NCBI GenBank assembly: GCA_022393335.1 | Contig: JAJEKB010020803.1 | Span: 756,940 to 820,939 of the forward strand | Source: Macrotrachela quadricornifera | Lineage: Eukaryota > Rotifera > Eurotatoria > Philodinida > Philodinidae | Direction of reading: 5' to 3' | DNA length: 64,000 bases | Shown here: positions 36,165 through 47,784 of the stretch, one piece after another | How positions within the stretch are numbered: the stretch's first letter is position 1 | Layout: each line of letters opens with the position of its first letter | The notes under the pieces: generated by a model | Databases searched by the model: none | Told to the model about the DNA's origin: nothing | The model's input: only the letters and a program-made list of their open reading frames with translations | Translations under genes and position numbers: made by a program

Positions 36165-37197
36165 AGGTTCCCTCGTCAGTTCTATTCTTCTGCAATAGTG
36201 ATTCTTTGTGAATGTCTTTTACAAGTTCGCTTCTAACACTTTCCACGATGCTGCGAATATCTTCATCATTATAATTCGCAAATTTTTCTGTCGCAATTTT
36301 GAAGTACTTTATCTTGCGAAAGTACTCCTATATCAATAAAGCACCAGTAGATAAAACTTCGATCAATGAGAAAAATGCTGATTTTCAACGAAAGAGGGTG
36401 CTCAGGTCAAAAATGCATACATAATTCACAAAAACACTTATCCAAATAGTTTACAGAAAAAATAATCCACATTAATAGGAAAAATCATAAGTCAAGACGA
36501 AAAATGCTTTTCTGTATAAAGACATATCGGCTTGCACGGGCGTAACGCGATGACGTTTTGATTGGAGTGTCTCTAACTTCTCTCTCAGATTAATAGTCAC
36601 GGGAAGTGTCATTCTTTGCTGTAAGACTTAACTGTCGGCGCTCTATAAGTCCTTGAAAAAACCACCTCGTTCCATTGAGTTTTGTAAAACTGATCGATAA
36701 AATACATGTCGTAACATGACGACGAGAAAACGATAAAATATTGACGGAGCACTGCTTGTTCCCTATTTTCTTGCGAATCTACACTATATCAAAGGATACT
36801 TTTATTTCATGTTTTGTAGCCCACACCTTATCGTATCTAACGGTAAAATCAGTTTTGCGAATATATAATGTATTGTTGAAAAAAAATTGATTTTATCAAC
36901 GTAACGTGATGATGCTACTTTTTTCGACCAATCTTTTTCGTATAATTTCCGGTTTTATTTACACAGTAGTGTCAACGATGGATAAATGTTTTCTTAAAAA
37001 CTAATTAAAAAGTTCTCATATGTTTTATTTATTGGGGTAGTTCCATGGGGTGTCAAACACTTTTTACACAAAGTATTCAGAAAACTTTCTTTTTTATCAG
37101 GGTTTGTAGAACTTTTTTCGCTGATCATTTTGGTATAAAAAAGTTGCGGACTTCATTATGAAATGATGATGCTATAGTCAAAATAAAAATCATAGTA

Positions 37198-37539
37198 AAA
37201 TAGCTTAAAATTCCATTTTTCCTGCTAAAACATCAGAAAAAGTCGAGTCTCTGATCTCAAAGACATTTGCAAAATATTAAATAAATATCAATACAATATT
37301 CTACAGAACATTCCTATCAGAAATCCTATTTCATATGGTAAATATCCCATACAATGTTTCATTAAGATTTATTCAATATTTTTCCAATGTCTTTGAGAAA
37401 TCATCTATAGGGTTTTATAGAGAAAAGTTTTCTCTGAAAAACCTACTATTTAATACTTCGCTGGAATTTAGTTACTCTGAGATCAGAGACTCGACTTTTT
37501 CTGATGTTTTAGCAGGAAAAATGGAATTTTAAGCTATTT
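37198..37539. repeat. MITE/foldback with perfect 61-bp terminal inverted repeats
   Basis: Bases 37198-37258 and 37479-37539 are exact reverse complements over all 61 positions (outer end AAATAGCTTAAAATTCC, inner end GTCTCTGATCTC). The 220-bp centre is A+T-rich and non-coding. The perfect match suggests recent insertion or ongoing arm homogenisation. Confidence 0.95.
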
Positions 37540-38109
37540 CTGCTGACGATATTCACCTTGTATTTGACATGATCAGATTTGCAAAAGTGCTGCGTCTAAT
37601 CTAAAAAATTTCTCTGGTAATAATTGCAGAAAAAGTATGAGTAATTATTTTTGCTTGTTCTCTTTCTTACCTGTGCAGGCAAAAAGTGATCAACAAAAAA
37701 AGAATCAATGCGTTAACGTCAATTTATCATTCGAATTAGCTTTTGCGTTAGTAACAGTGTGTATCATACCTGTGCAATAATCACGCGCATCTGACTACGC
37801 CTCTGTGTATAAAATAGCTGCTTTTATCATGCTTGCAAAACTACCTTATATATCTCGATTCTTTTCATTACTCAATAGAATGTTGATGATGAGCGTCTCT
37901 ATTCGAAAATAGGAAAAATAAAAGAATCATGTATCCATGTATTTTTTTCAATATTAGTGTTTCTTATTTCAAAAGAGAGCAATCACAGCAAGTGTATATG
38001 ATGGTACGCGATGGTTAGAGACACTCTATATGATTGTAAGTAACTTACAAGATGGGTAAAAATGTTTTTCTAGAGAGTATTGGTGTGATTTTGAATAGAG
38101 TTAATAGTA

Positions 38110-38352
38110 AATTTTATACCAAACGAAAGCGCATTAAAGATAGGATTTATCAGTATTAAATAGTGAGGATCCTGTCAATCTTTTGTTATCAAGTATAACA
38201 AATTTTCTTCGACTTATTATGAGAAAACTGCTGTCATGAGGTAGTTCAAAAAGATGGATTTGATTTGTTTGATATAAGAAGTTTTATAGAACTCTCACTA
38301 TTTAATACTGATAAATTCCATCTTTTTCGCACTGTCATTTGGTATAAAAATT
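38110..38352. repeat. MITE with AATTTTATACCAAACGAAAG termini
   Basis: The left end AATTTTATACCAAACGAAAG and the right end (complement, with a few mismatches, ending 38352) continue inward with GGATTTATCAGTATTAAATA and its complement. The same terminal sequence is found inside the larger palindrome at 40871-41512, so these are two members of one family. Confidence 0.8.
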
Positions 38353-38790
38353 GGTATTGACTCTACATTCTCTATTAATAACTTGTCTATAAATGTTGTT
38401 TAATCATGCATAAAAAAGACTCAAATAGTATACTCACATGTTGTATTTTCATATTAACATTTTATACAGCTTTTCTTGTACTATCCGAACACATTCAAGA
38501 AAATTCTTTTTGATTGTATTCTAGATTTTTTAGATGAAAAATACCATTCTCAAACGTTTTGCCCTTGATAATAAGATAAGACGTCACATAATTCAAAAGA
38601 TTTCTTTAAATTTCATGGCATTTATGAAGGTTCGAAAGAACTCCAGTGTTCGATGGGTGTTTATAGTTAAAGCCATTGCTCATTGCCTTATTATGCTGAG
38701 TTATTTTTTTCAAATTTTCAGATATAAAATAAAAACTAGGTTATTATTATATTTGTACTATTAGAAAGCAACATAGAAAGAAATAATATT

Positions 38791-39867
38791 ATGGCTTCGT
38801 ATGTACCTTCAACATCAAATAATTCATTGAAAACTGTTGAATGGATGTGGCAATCTAATCCAAATCCATACTCAGAATCTGAGGAAGCCACATGGAGTCA
38901 TTATTCCGATTTAGAAAATTTAATCATTGAAGAAGCCTTTCAAGATGGACAATCACAAGCTCAACTCGATGATTATTACATTGATTTAGAAATTAATCGT
39001 CAAATATCGAATATTGATGATTACAAACAACGACCTATTAAACGTGTAGTTCGTAAAAGAGAAGACAAACATTTACGAGAAGCACGTTTTGTGGATCTCC
39101 CTGTTAATTCGGGACGTTCATTCGGTGGTCAATATGGTTGGGTGTCACCATTTGTGATTGAAATCCGAAGAGATTTGGGTTTGAAACGGAATGATTTACC
39201 TTCGAAAATACCAAACATGATCCCAATGCTGATCGAAAAAGCTGCTTGTGTTATTATCGAAGAAGGAAAACATATTCGAAAAGAACGAGAAGCCGAAAAA
39301 TTGGCTAAAATGCTTAAAGAAAAAATGCATGCAAACATGGAGGACGTATGGAAGTGCTGTGTATATCTTTATACCTTGGAAAGTTTTTTATATAAAACTA
39401 TGAATACAGTGATGAGATTAGTGGGTGATCAAGCACAGGAGCAAGCATGGCGAAGTAAAGTTCGTACATTGGGACCATTTTGTTTATTACTCTGGGATGA
39501 TCCATTTAATACTAAACTGACGACTGACAAGACACTTTATCGTGGAGCCACGCTAAATGAAGAACAGATTGCTAGATATAAAGATATGGCTAAAGATGGT
39601 AACGCATATGGATCTTTTCAAGCATATACATCGACCAGTCGAAATCGTGTAAAAGCAGAAAATTTTGGAAATACTTTATTCATTATGACAGTATTATTGG
39701 CGTTTATTGCTGATGTTAGTGACTTATCGGAATATCCTAATGAAGAAGAAGAACTTATCACACCAGGTGTTTGCTTTTCTGTTAGAAGTGTTGAATTCGA
39801 TCGTAAGAAGAAAAAGCATTTAATTCATTTACAATTAAAACAACGATTTTCTAGTAAGCGAAAATAA
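38791..39867 (+). CDS. WWE domain + mono-ADP-ribosyltransferase (R-S-E type), 358 aa
   Basis: A complete single-exon gene. Residues about 17-85 are a WWE-like domain (VEWMWQSNPNPYSE, TWSHYSDLENLIIEEAF, LDDYYIDLEINRQI), expected to bind ADP-ribose polymers. The ART domain follows a helical linker: TLYRGATL (Arg 251), AYTSTSRNR (Ser 281) and NEEEELITPG (E-x-E about 319/321) complete the R-S-ExE set. GNTLFIMTV lies between. No signal peptide, so it is likely intracellular. The C-terminus is basic (FSSKRK). Shared blocks with 17044-18216 (YLYT..SFLYK, GPFC, QI..YK, GNTLFI) show a paralogue. A candidate acceptor (ttttcag ending 38721) lies 70 nt upstream of the ATG. All key residues are present, so it should be active. 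Confidence 0.9.
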   Translation: MASYVPSTSNNSLKTVEWMWQSNPNPYSESEEATWSHYSDLENLIIEEAFQDGQSQAQLDDYYIDLEINRQISNIDDYKQRPIKRVVRKREDKHLREARFVDLPVNSGRSFGGQYGWVSPFVIEIRRDLGLKRNDLPSKIPNMIPMLIEKAACVIIEEGKHIRKEREAEKLAKMLKEKMHANMEDVWKCCVYLYTLESFLYKTMNTVMRLVGDQAQEQAWRSKVRTLGPFCLLLWDDPFNTKLTTDKTLYRGATLNEEQIARYKDMAKDGNAYGSFQAYTSTSRNRVKAENFGNTLFIMTVLLAFIADVSDLSEYPNEEEELITPGVCFSVRSVEFDRKKKKHLIHLQLKQRFSSKRK

Positions 39868-40870
39868 TCTTTTATTATAACTTTAGCAATTTTAAAATGT
39901 TTTCTGCACATGTCCAATACGTCACATTAAAATTAAGATAGTTGACACAATTATAATTTTGTCATATAAATATGATGAAGTTCCGTATATCGCCATAATT
40001 ATTAAATAATAGAATAACGATCGATATAACCTTTTCTGCACAAATATTAGTTGATTTATCATTTGTCAAAACATGCGCACGTAATATTAGAAATATTTGT
40101 AGAGAATCGTCATACGAGAATTTCTTCAGAAACATATCTATAAAACTGTATCTGCTTACAAATACTATACTCTAATAAGGTTTAGTATCGAGTTATATAT
40201 CTATATATGCGGCAGACGTTTTCTTTCCTGTCATATATGCAAGATGCCCATTCCTTCAGTATACTTTCATTTATGTTCTCTATTTATGGGATTTTCCATC
40301 CCTACGAATAAACTACAGGTGAAATAGTTAGTACACTGTATAGTAATATGTCAAAAGAGAATAGGGTTAAAGTTTCCCGACTATCATTATCAAAACAGCT
40401 GAGAAACGACATTTCCTCGAAAAAATCGAAAACTCGCTACATATAAATTTTTATCATATATATAGAAAATTCGAGGTTTTTAAGATTCGACTAGTCAATA
40501 AGAAAATTTAGTATAATCTAGACGCTATTTGTTTTAACAATATATACACTCTTAAAATTGAAAATAAGCGAACAATTGAGGATTGTACATATGCGTTAAC
40601 GTTTTACTCTGACTTTCTCGATTTGTTAAATTCAAACTAAAGTCAATTCATATGTCTCTTGCTAGCCCTTTAAGTACGGTAGTAAGTAATATACTAATTA
40701 TTTGTTCCAGTCCTATGTGTGAGGTATTTATGTAGATAACGATCTCGCGTGACATTTCGTTGATGTTTTTCTACTTTCTTATGATGGACAAGTTCTATGA
40801 CTTGAATATTTTGATCAGCAAGATTTCAAATATCTCGCGTGACCGAAAAAAGAGAGTTGTATGTACGCAT
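39868..40870. other. Intergenic, no gene seen
   Basis: 3' flank of the ART gene; A+T-rich, with no domain-bearing frame. Confidence 0.4.
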
Positions 40871-41512
40871 AATATGGGAGTGCCCAACTTGAAGGATACC
40901 CCAAGATACAGAATAGGGAATGACATTATTCCAAGGAGTAGTATATAATGAATTTTATACCAAACGAAAGCTTGTCAAAAATGGGATTTATTAGTACTAA
41001 ATAGTAAGGGTTTTGTAAACTTCGTAATGTTGAATTTAAGAAATTTTAAGAGATTTTATACATTAAAAAATATTAAAAAACCTAAATTTTTCATATGGAA
41101 GAAAAATATAAGATTTTCTCATAAAATCAGCTTCTACACATTATTTCTACTATCTTACATGTTTTGAAATGTATTCAGCAGATGCAGCGTGGAAAACTTA
41201 ACCGAATAAGTGTATTTCGAAACATGTAAGATATTAGAAATAATGAATAGAAGCTAATTTTATGAGAAAATCTTATATTTTTCTTCCATATGAAAAATTT
41301 GGGTTTTTAATATTTTTTAATGTATAAAATCTCTTAAAATTTCTTAAATTCAACATTACGAAGTTTAGAAAACCCTTACTATTTAGTACTAATAAATCCC
41401 ATTTTTGACCAGCTTTCATTTGGTATAAAATTCATTATATACTACTCCTTGGAATAATGTCATTCCCTATTCTGTATCTTGGGGTATCCTTCAAGTTGGG
41501 CACTCCCATATT
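40871..41512. repeat. Large near-perfect palindrome (~310-bp arms)
   Basis: The arms 40871-about 41180 and about 41205-41512 are inverted repeats with few differences. The outer ~80 bp (AATATGGGAGTGCCCAACTT at 40871 and its complement ending 41512) surrounds inner ends of the AATTTTATACCAAACGAAAG family (about 40951 and 41440), which also occur at 38110-38352. This looks like one element nested in, or extending, another. Confidence 0.9.
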
Positions 41513-41839
41513 TCGATAAAATTATAAGAAAATTTACATTGAAAGAACCAATAGGTTTTATATTTGAGAAGTGTAGGTTGTACATTATAAATGTCATCAA
41601 CTGTCAAAATTCAGATGACACATAGCCAATTGGTCATACAACTTTTTCCCCGAAGGATGGCAGCAAAAATCGGACTTTTGAATGTTGTGTAGCCAATATC
41701 TCAGAACTTATTCAAAGTTTTATAAAACTTCTTGCATTTGCACTATCATTTAAAACTATCTCCGTAATCGATTATACATATATCTAGACGTAATAAAAAC
41801 CAAATATAATTATTGTGATGTCCATAGATTGTCAGTCGT

Positions 41840-42035
41840 TGGAATTAGCAGCGATTATTATTTCTAGTTTCCAAATGCGGCCGGGTTCTTTGTCTTTTCT
41901 TTTTATAGACAACATTATCTGCATTCTCTTTTGTCTAATGTACTGACGAAAGATTTACTCAGCACGAATGACTCTTGTTAAACGAGTCGCTTTTAGACTA
42001 GAACAGTTTCTTGTAGACGCGTGTCGAACAACGTA
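41840..42035 (-). repeat. tRNA-derived SINE, copy C (truncated head)
   Basis: The body matches copy B (15466-15770): GGCCGGGTTCT, CTTTTTATAGAC, TACTGACGAAAGAT, ACGAATGACTC. At its right end GTAGACGCGTGTCGAACAAC resembles the 11031-11050 part of copy A; box A is missing. Confidence 0.6.
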
Positions 42036-42412
42036 TGAATCTAATTAACTTGACTAAAAAGACCAAAAACTACGGTAATTTTTCATAAAAAGCTATTTCA
42101 GAAAACAAATAATTTGGGATATCCTAAAGCTCTACTTTGATAATCCGAAACTTTTTTTAGGGTTTCCGATAGTAGCAAATACCTTTTCTAGTGCTTCATC
42201 AGTTGTAAAAACCAGTTTCTTTATATATAAACCTTGCATATTTAACTCACACGACCCCATGATATTTCAATCAGAATCAATCACAACACCAATTCCCTCA
42301 CGAAACACCCATCAGCGGCGACATAGACATCTAGTGAATATCTAATCTTATCCTTTTCAATTCAATCTATTGTAAAAATACTTGATGAAACACTATTATT
42401 ATTGTAATTCTA

Positions 42413-42628
42413 GTGAACGACAAACATCATATTCCCAACCGGAATAAAAACAAAAGTAAAGAAGACGAATATGATGCTCTTGCTGATCTTAATTATGTTT
42501 ATAATCCTCGTGATGATCTTGCTCGTGGTCGTGATGAAATTGACACTCATGATCGTCTTGATGGTATTCTTGGTCGTGGTGCGCATGATACTGGTGGTAG
42601 TTTTGATCGAGATGGCAACTATAATTAA
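42413..42628 (+). CDS. Possible short acidic protein or exon, uncertain
   Basis: The frame (71 codons from a GTG) reads as hydrophilic and Asp/Arg-rich: EDEYDALADLNYVYNPRDD, then GRDEIDTHDRLDGILGRGA. It is preceded by an acceptor-like attctag ending at 42412. A TATA-like TATATAAA lies at about 42220 and AATAAA at about 42679, so a small transcription unit is conceivable. No upstream coding exon with a matching donor could be fixed, there is no ATG in frame, and I know no homologue. Confidence 0.25.
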   Translation: MNDKHHIPNRNKNKSKEDEYDALADLNYVYNPRDDLARGRDEIDTHDRLDGILGRGAHDTGGSFDRDGNYN

Positions 42629-42679
42629 AAGGTGATGGAAATGTAGAGTAATGGACAATATTTTGTATAAAATTTTGAA

Positions 42680-44265
42680 TAAAAATATGATTTTTTGATA
42701 ATTGATATTTTTTAATGTTGATATCAGAATAGACTACAATTCAGATCAAATATTTTCAAAATCATTCTTTTGAGCTATTGAAAAAAACTGGTTATATGTC
42801 CTTTTGATAACTTCTTTTCTTTTCAATTCTTAGATCTGATTGTCTTTCCAAAAGTTGCGCCGTAAAATTGTCTACAAAACTTGATAAAAAGGTAAGAAGA
42901 AAAATCTAACGAACAATATCCCACGCATAAAAACGGACCTACTTTGTAAGCTATTTTCATTTACAATCTTTATAATATTTCAAACCACTAGAGAGAGAAT
43001 GAAACAACAGTGAAGATGTTTTTGAGTAATTTGAAGTACACTCTTTTTCATCATACATTTCTAAGTTCATTTAAATCAAAATGATCATTGAAAAACTTAA
43101 CGCTCCAAAATTTATTTTACAATGACAAAGATCTACTACTTTTCGCTTTCTAATTTTGAAAAGAAAACTACCAAGTGAGCTTTAAATAAATTTCCGCCAT
43201 TGAACCTGATACAGTAGTCATTTTTTCGAGTTCAAAAGGTGCAACTTTGGCTTAATTATGCGGTGTCTTCCACAAGCCCTAAAAACTACAGATTCAAATA
43301 GCTCAATTTTCAAAAGCTAGAAAAGCGTTAAATATTCTTTGTTAGATATTCCTCCTTAACCTTTTATAGATATACTTTTTATCAAGTTCTGTAGAGAATT
43401 TCATGATACATCTTTTGGCAAAAACATTCAAGTCTAAAGGTTGAAGAGAAAAAAAGTTTTAGTCAAAGTACAGATGGAATCAGAACTTAGTTTACAACCT
43501 TTATAAGTGTTCTTTCTTTACTCTCGAAGAAAATTATTCCAGACTTTCATTAGTGTTAAGTTGATTACTTATTAGAGTTAAAGACACAGGCAGAAGATAT
43601 TACAAAATATTTTAGATCCATAATAGTCATTATACATAATTTGGTGTCCTTCAATATCGAGAAGACTACTTGTCAAAAGACACAACCGGATATTGATATT
43701 GAACGAGTTTCCTATAAAACAGAATACGTTTAATTCTCTGAGGATGGATCGATTGTTTTTCGCCTCTCTGTTCCCCAGTATCGAAAAATACTTAGTTAAT
43801 ATTTAACTGTTAAATATTTAAGGTCATAAATAACTAAATGTATTATCTCATATTTTTCTTTTACTTTTTTGGTTCTCTCATATCAGCTCTTTTCAAATAT
43901 CTTTTGTTCTTGTGGCTAAGGTACAATGTCCTTGTAACAATGTCCCTATGATTTGGTCCTCAAAAAAGCATTTTTGCCGAAAAGTGCCTTTGGTCAAAAC
44001 GTCCTTTCGAAATCGTCCTTTGCATCAAGAATGTCCTCTTTTATGACCTTCGTTTTATCGAACGGGTGGATCAGAAGAAATGGTGTTCTCAGTATTTTTA
44101 AGATTTCTCCTCTATTATCTCTGCGATTAAAACTCTTTTTATTATCTAAAGATAGAACTTGAAATTCTACATGAAACCACATATGACCGCGTCCAAAAAC
44201 TGTCTTAGATATATTTGAAAAAAGATGAAAACTAAAGGTACACAAGCAGGTGTAATTTGTCAATA
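42680..44265. other. Intergenic, no gene seen
   Basis: A+T-rich; the frames at 43953-44263 overlap on opposite strands and show no domain. Confidence 0.35.
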
Positions 44266-46135
44266 CAGTAAAACCTCCATAAGATGAACACCAACGGGAC
44301 CGTTCAAAACGCGTTCATTATAGGAGGTGTTCATTATATAGAGGTGTCTCATTAAGTGAATATATACATGTACACAGTGTATGGGGAGTGTCACAGATTG
44401 ATGCATACACCTTGCTTATTAGAAATTCCTCTAATTACGCAGCGCATAGAATAAAAAGATATTTCTTCATTTATTCTACATGTTTATTCAAGTTTTATGA
44501 GACAAAATTACAAAAATATATTTTTTTCATTTATTAAACATTTTAATTTAATTTTTACGAAACTAATCATCGATCTTTGCTTGTTTGACTCCCTTTGAGT
44601 CAATGAAAAGTTGAGTAAGTTGTGAATCCAATTGAGAAATAAGTGAATGTAATTCTGGGTGGTGACTAGAAGCCAGAATATGTAATTCTCTGACCATTTC
44701 CATTGCGTCAATAAGCTTTAGTGGTGCTTCAGCCGATATATCATCGTCCTCATCGTTATTCTTCTGATTTTTGTTGCCATATCCTTCATCGACGATGGTC
44801 ACATTATTATCGAAGTTGTCCTAGTCATTGAAAGCTGGTGTATTTAAGTCCATTTCGACGAATTCCTTTGCTGAAAGACATTATCCATGATTATGAATAT
44901 GAGTAAGAAGTCTATCGAGATCTTTCGATGCTGTTGTAATATCATCAGTAATAATTTCTTCGTCTGAATCACTATCATTCTCAAATGCAGTAGTAGTCAT
45001 AACTTGAGCCTTTGGGTTAACGAAGCTTGCCACTCGGAATGTGTTGCGAATCGCCGATTGAGTGACAGCTTCCCAAGCACTTTCTGTCAAAGTTACGGCG
45101 TCAAGCGCTGTGATGATAATGACATCTGATGAGGTAGCGACAGTGCAGCACGATATTACGTGTTTCACAAGATATTGACCTAAGTAAATTCATTGTTATA
45201 TTTAATGAAATATAAAAAATGAGAATACTCACAATAATGACACCTGAAATTCTTGATTATCCTTTGATCAAGTGGTCGTAACTTTGATGTTGAGTTTGGA
45301 GGAAAGAATTTGACACATATGTTGGAATATACAATATCAGGATTATGACATGGTGCAGCTGCTTCACCAAAAGTAGTTCGATATTGTATATCATGACGTT
45401 TGCGAAACTTTTCCAACGAACCACTGCTTGCTTTGAAATCGTCAACATTTGGACCACCTAGTTCTTGACGAATTTGTCGTACTCGCTCTTGTAAATGAGG
45501 ACCAGATATGGGAATGTTTTTACTACATTGTGCCACGAACCATTCATATACTTTTTGATCTAGTTGCTGACTGAATTCATCACGTAAATTCCGCTTCTTG
45601 TTTGAGTTTTCATTTTGTTCGTAATTTTTCATATACTCAACTTTGCGCTTGATAATGTTTAAAATACTGCCAATTGAGATCTTGTAGTGGTTAGCCAACG
45701 TACGGTACGAAACGTTCGCTTCATGTTTACGAATTAGCTCTATTTTTTCAGAAAGTGTTAATTTGTGCTTTGTTGCATTTAACAATTGTAGATAGAAAAA
45801 ATGCGTTATTCTTGTAGACATAGCCGATCAGTTCGTTCTTGACTATTCATATTCATTGTTCTTTTTGTTCTATACATGCGACGGATCAATTTAATATGAA
45901 CTATTGATTATCATTATTCTTTTTCAATACATGCGACGAATTTTCTTCTAATGAATAGACCGTCAATGATTTTTGCATTGAACATGTGTTCGTTATATAG
46001 AGGTTTTTCTCAACATTGGAACCAAAAAAGTGTTCATTGTTCAGAGTTGGAAGGTGTTCATCATATAGAGGTCAATTCACAGCAAAAATTGATCGGAGGG
46101 ACCGGAGCATGTGTTCATTAGGAGAGGTTTTACTG
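44266..46135 (-). mobile_element. pogo/Tigger-type Tc1-mariner element, internally deleted (~1.87 kb)
   Basis: The termini CAGTAAAACCTCC (44266) and its complement (AGGTTTTACTG, ending 46135) are typical of pogo-group elements, with TA on the left side. Subterminal sequences GTGTTCATTATATAGAGG recur in both orientations at both ends. A damaged transposase occupies the minus strand. Confidence 0.88.
44563..45821 (-). pseudogene. pogo/Tigger transposase pseudogene lacking most of the DDE domain
   Basis: The N-terminus has a Psq/CENP-B-type helix-turn-helix (KLTLSEKIELIRKHE, SYRTLANHYKISIGSI), then a CENP-B-type second DNA-binding domain (DQKVYEWFVAQCSKNIPISG, SSGSLEKFRKRHDI). Directly after FGEAAAPC the sequence jumps to IVYSNICVKFFPPNSTSKLR and PLDQRIIKNF, so the first two catalytic acidic residues are deleted and only the third region remains. 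A 53-bp intron (45232-45180, GTGAGT..TTAG) joins HYC to QYLVKHVISCC. The C-terminal part then runs to 44563 with two in-frame stops (after HIHNHG and PAFND). The DNA-binding part is the only potentially functional piece. Confidence 0.85.
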
Positions 46136-46349
46136 AATTGGAATAAGATGATATATAATCAAACGAATTATACCAAAATTATTTATGTAAACAAACATAA
46201 GATACAACTAGAATATATAATGAAATAAATATCTACCATTATAGTATATATTCCAAATGAGAAACTAATACCAATCAAATGTTTTCGAAAAATACATTCG
46301 AACTAAAATAAATATAATTAGTTCGAGATTAAAAATAATGAATGATTGA

Positions 46350-46788
46350 CAGACTGGATTGAAATGACTCATGCGTCTTGGTGAATAACCAAATTAGAGA
46401 TAATGAAACCAAGCAGTACCAGGTGTCCAACCAAGAAATATCTTTTCTAATGAATAATCATTTGGTGCTTCAGGATGAGGATAGTAGACTTCATCTTTAT
46501 CAATATTTCCTGCATTTTTATGATATTTATTATGTGTTAACTAGAATATAACAATAAAAATATATTTAATCAAAAAGACAAAAAAAAGACTTTACTTTCC
46601 AAGGATAATACGGTGCCAATACCCATGAATGCAATATAGTGCCTAATTAAAATAGAGAAAATATTCATCTTAACTTATTCTTATGAACCATAATCACCAA
46701 TAATATCATTTAGTAATTGATATCGACTAAAACTGTCATGACCACAATCATGTCCAAGCATAAATAAAATAAATGTGAAAAGTTCGGA
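46350..46788 (-). pseudogene. Broken omega-6/omega-3-type (delta-12/15) fatty-acid desaturase fragment
   Basis: Three exon-like pieces join in phase: about 46788-46689, 46642-46596 and 46540 downward. The first has the first histidine box in FMLGHDCGHDSFSRYQ; the second reads ILHSWVLAPYYPWK; the third has LTHNKYHKNAGNIDKDEVYY (second His box region) followed by FLGWTPGTAWFHYL, a stop, then FGYSPRRMSHFNP. This is the plant/nematode/protist-type membrane desaturase that adds double bonds to 18-carbon acyl chains. The N-terminus and everything beyond HFNP, including the third His box, are missing, so it is a relic. Intron ends are canonical, so it derives from a normal host gene copy. Confidence 0.75.
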
Positions 46789-46789
46789 T

Positions 46790-47784
46790 TTAAATCAGAG
46801 TGTTATGTATACTTCAAAAAGTAAAAATAATCGACGAAAAATTGATTTTGATCGAACTGTTGAAAACACTAGCTATCGAGAATCTATGATCAGCATTTTG
46901 ACCTTGTCTCGTCAACGGATTGGACATTTGAGCGTTGGGGCATGTCAATTGGACAGAAAATAGTTTACTCTACAAATTCATCCTACTCAACTGAGCAAGT
47001 TATGTGATAAAATAATCGCTAGAAATCAAAAACTGAGGAAATCCGAAGAAATCTTACACTCCGGCAGGTGATATTTGAATTTTTGTCACGTGGTGCACGA
47101 TATCCTAAGCTTATTTTTTACAAGATATAGATCTCATCAAGACACATCTTTTCTCACTAAATTGTAAGAAAAAAAACCTGAGAAACCAAGTTAGCATGGA
47201 CGACATTGTAGTCGATCCTATCTAATCATCATTGATTCAACTCTCACAGTGATTGAATATATTTAGAAATCATAGAAACCGAGTTCAGATTCGTGTTGAA
47301 ATTAGAAAATTGGGTAGAAGGAGTTATTTTAGAATAGATTTGAGCTTGTATCTAACGAGATTATGGTCATAGGTAATCTCATCGGTCTATTAGAGATACA
47401 TGATATACAGAGACATCAGTATTTTCATAATAATCCATCGATATAAATAGATATCGAATTCAGATTTTCTCCATTTGATAACTCTTTTTAGTAGTGACAA
47501 AACGACTAGTCACCTGAGACATAATTAGACACACTGGTTTCAGGATACAAATTTTGTGCATTGTTGGGATTATATTTAGGCAGCTTTCACTTAAAAAACT
47601 CCGATTTAATTCCAAACTAATATCACATTCAGAATCAGCGTTAAAAACTGAGTCGATTTATTCTCTTTCTCGTAGAAAAGAGTCCAGTAGAAGTAGGTTG
47701 TTTGCTTGCTTGCTTGATAGCTTGTATGTTTGAATTGCACTGATTGGTCGAATAAAGATATCGAAACAAAAAAAGGATCCTTTC
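46790..47784. other. Intergenic, no gene seen
   Basis: No coding signal beyond short random frames. Confidence 0.35.

Noticed and set aside
35929..36246. 105-codon minus-strand frame
   Set aside because: It covers one arm of the 35558-36164 foldback element.
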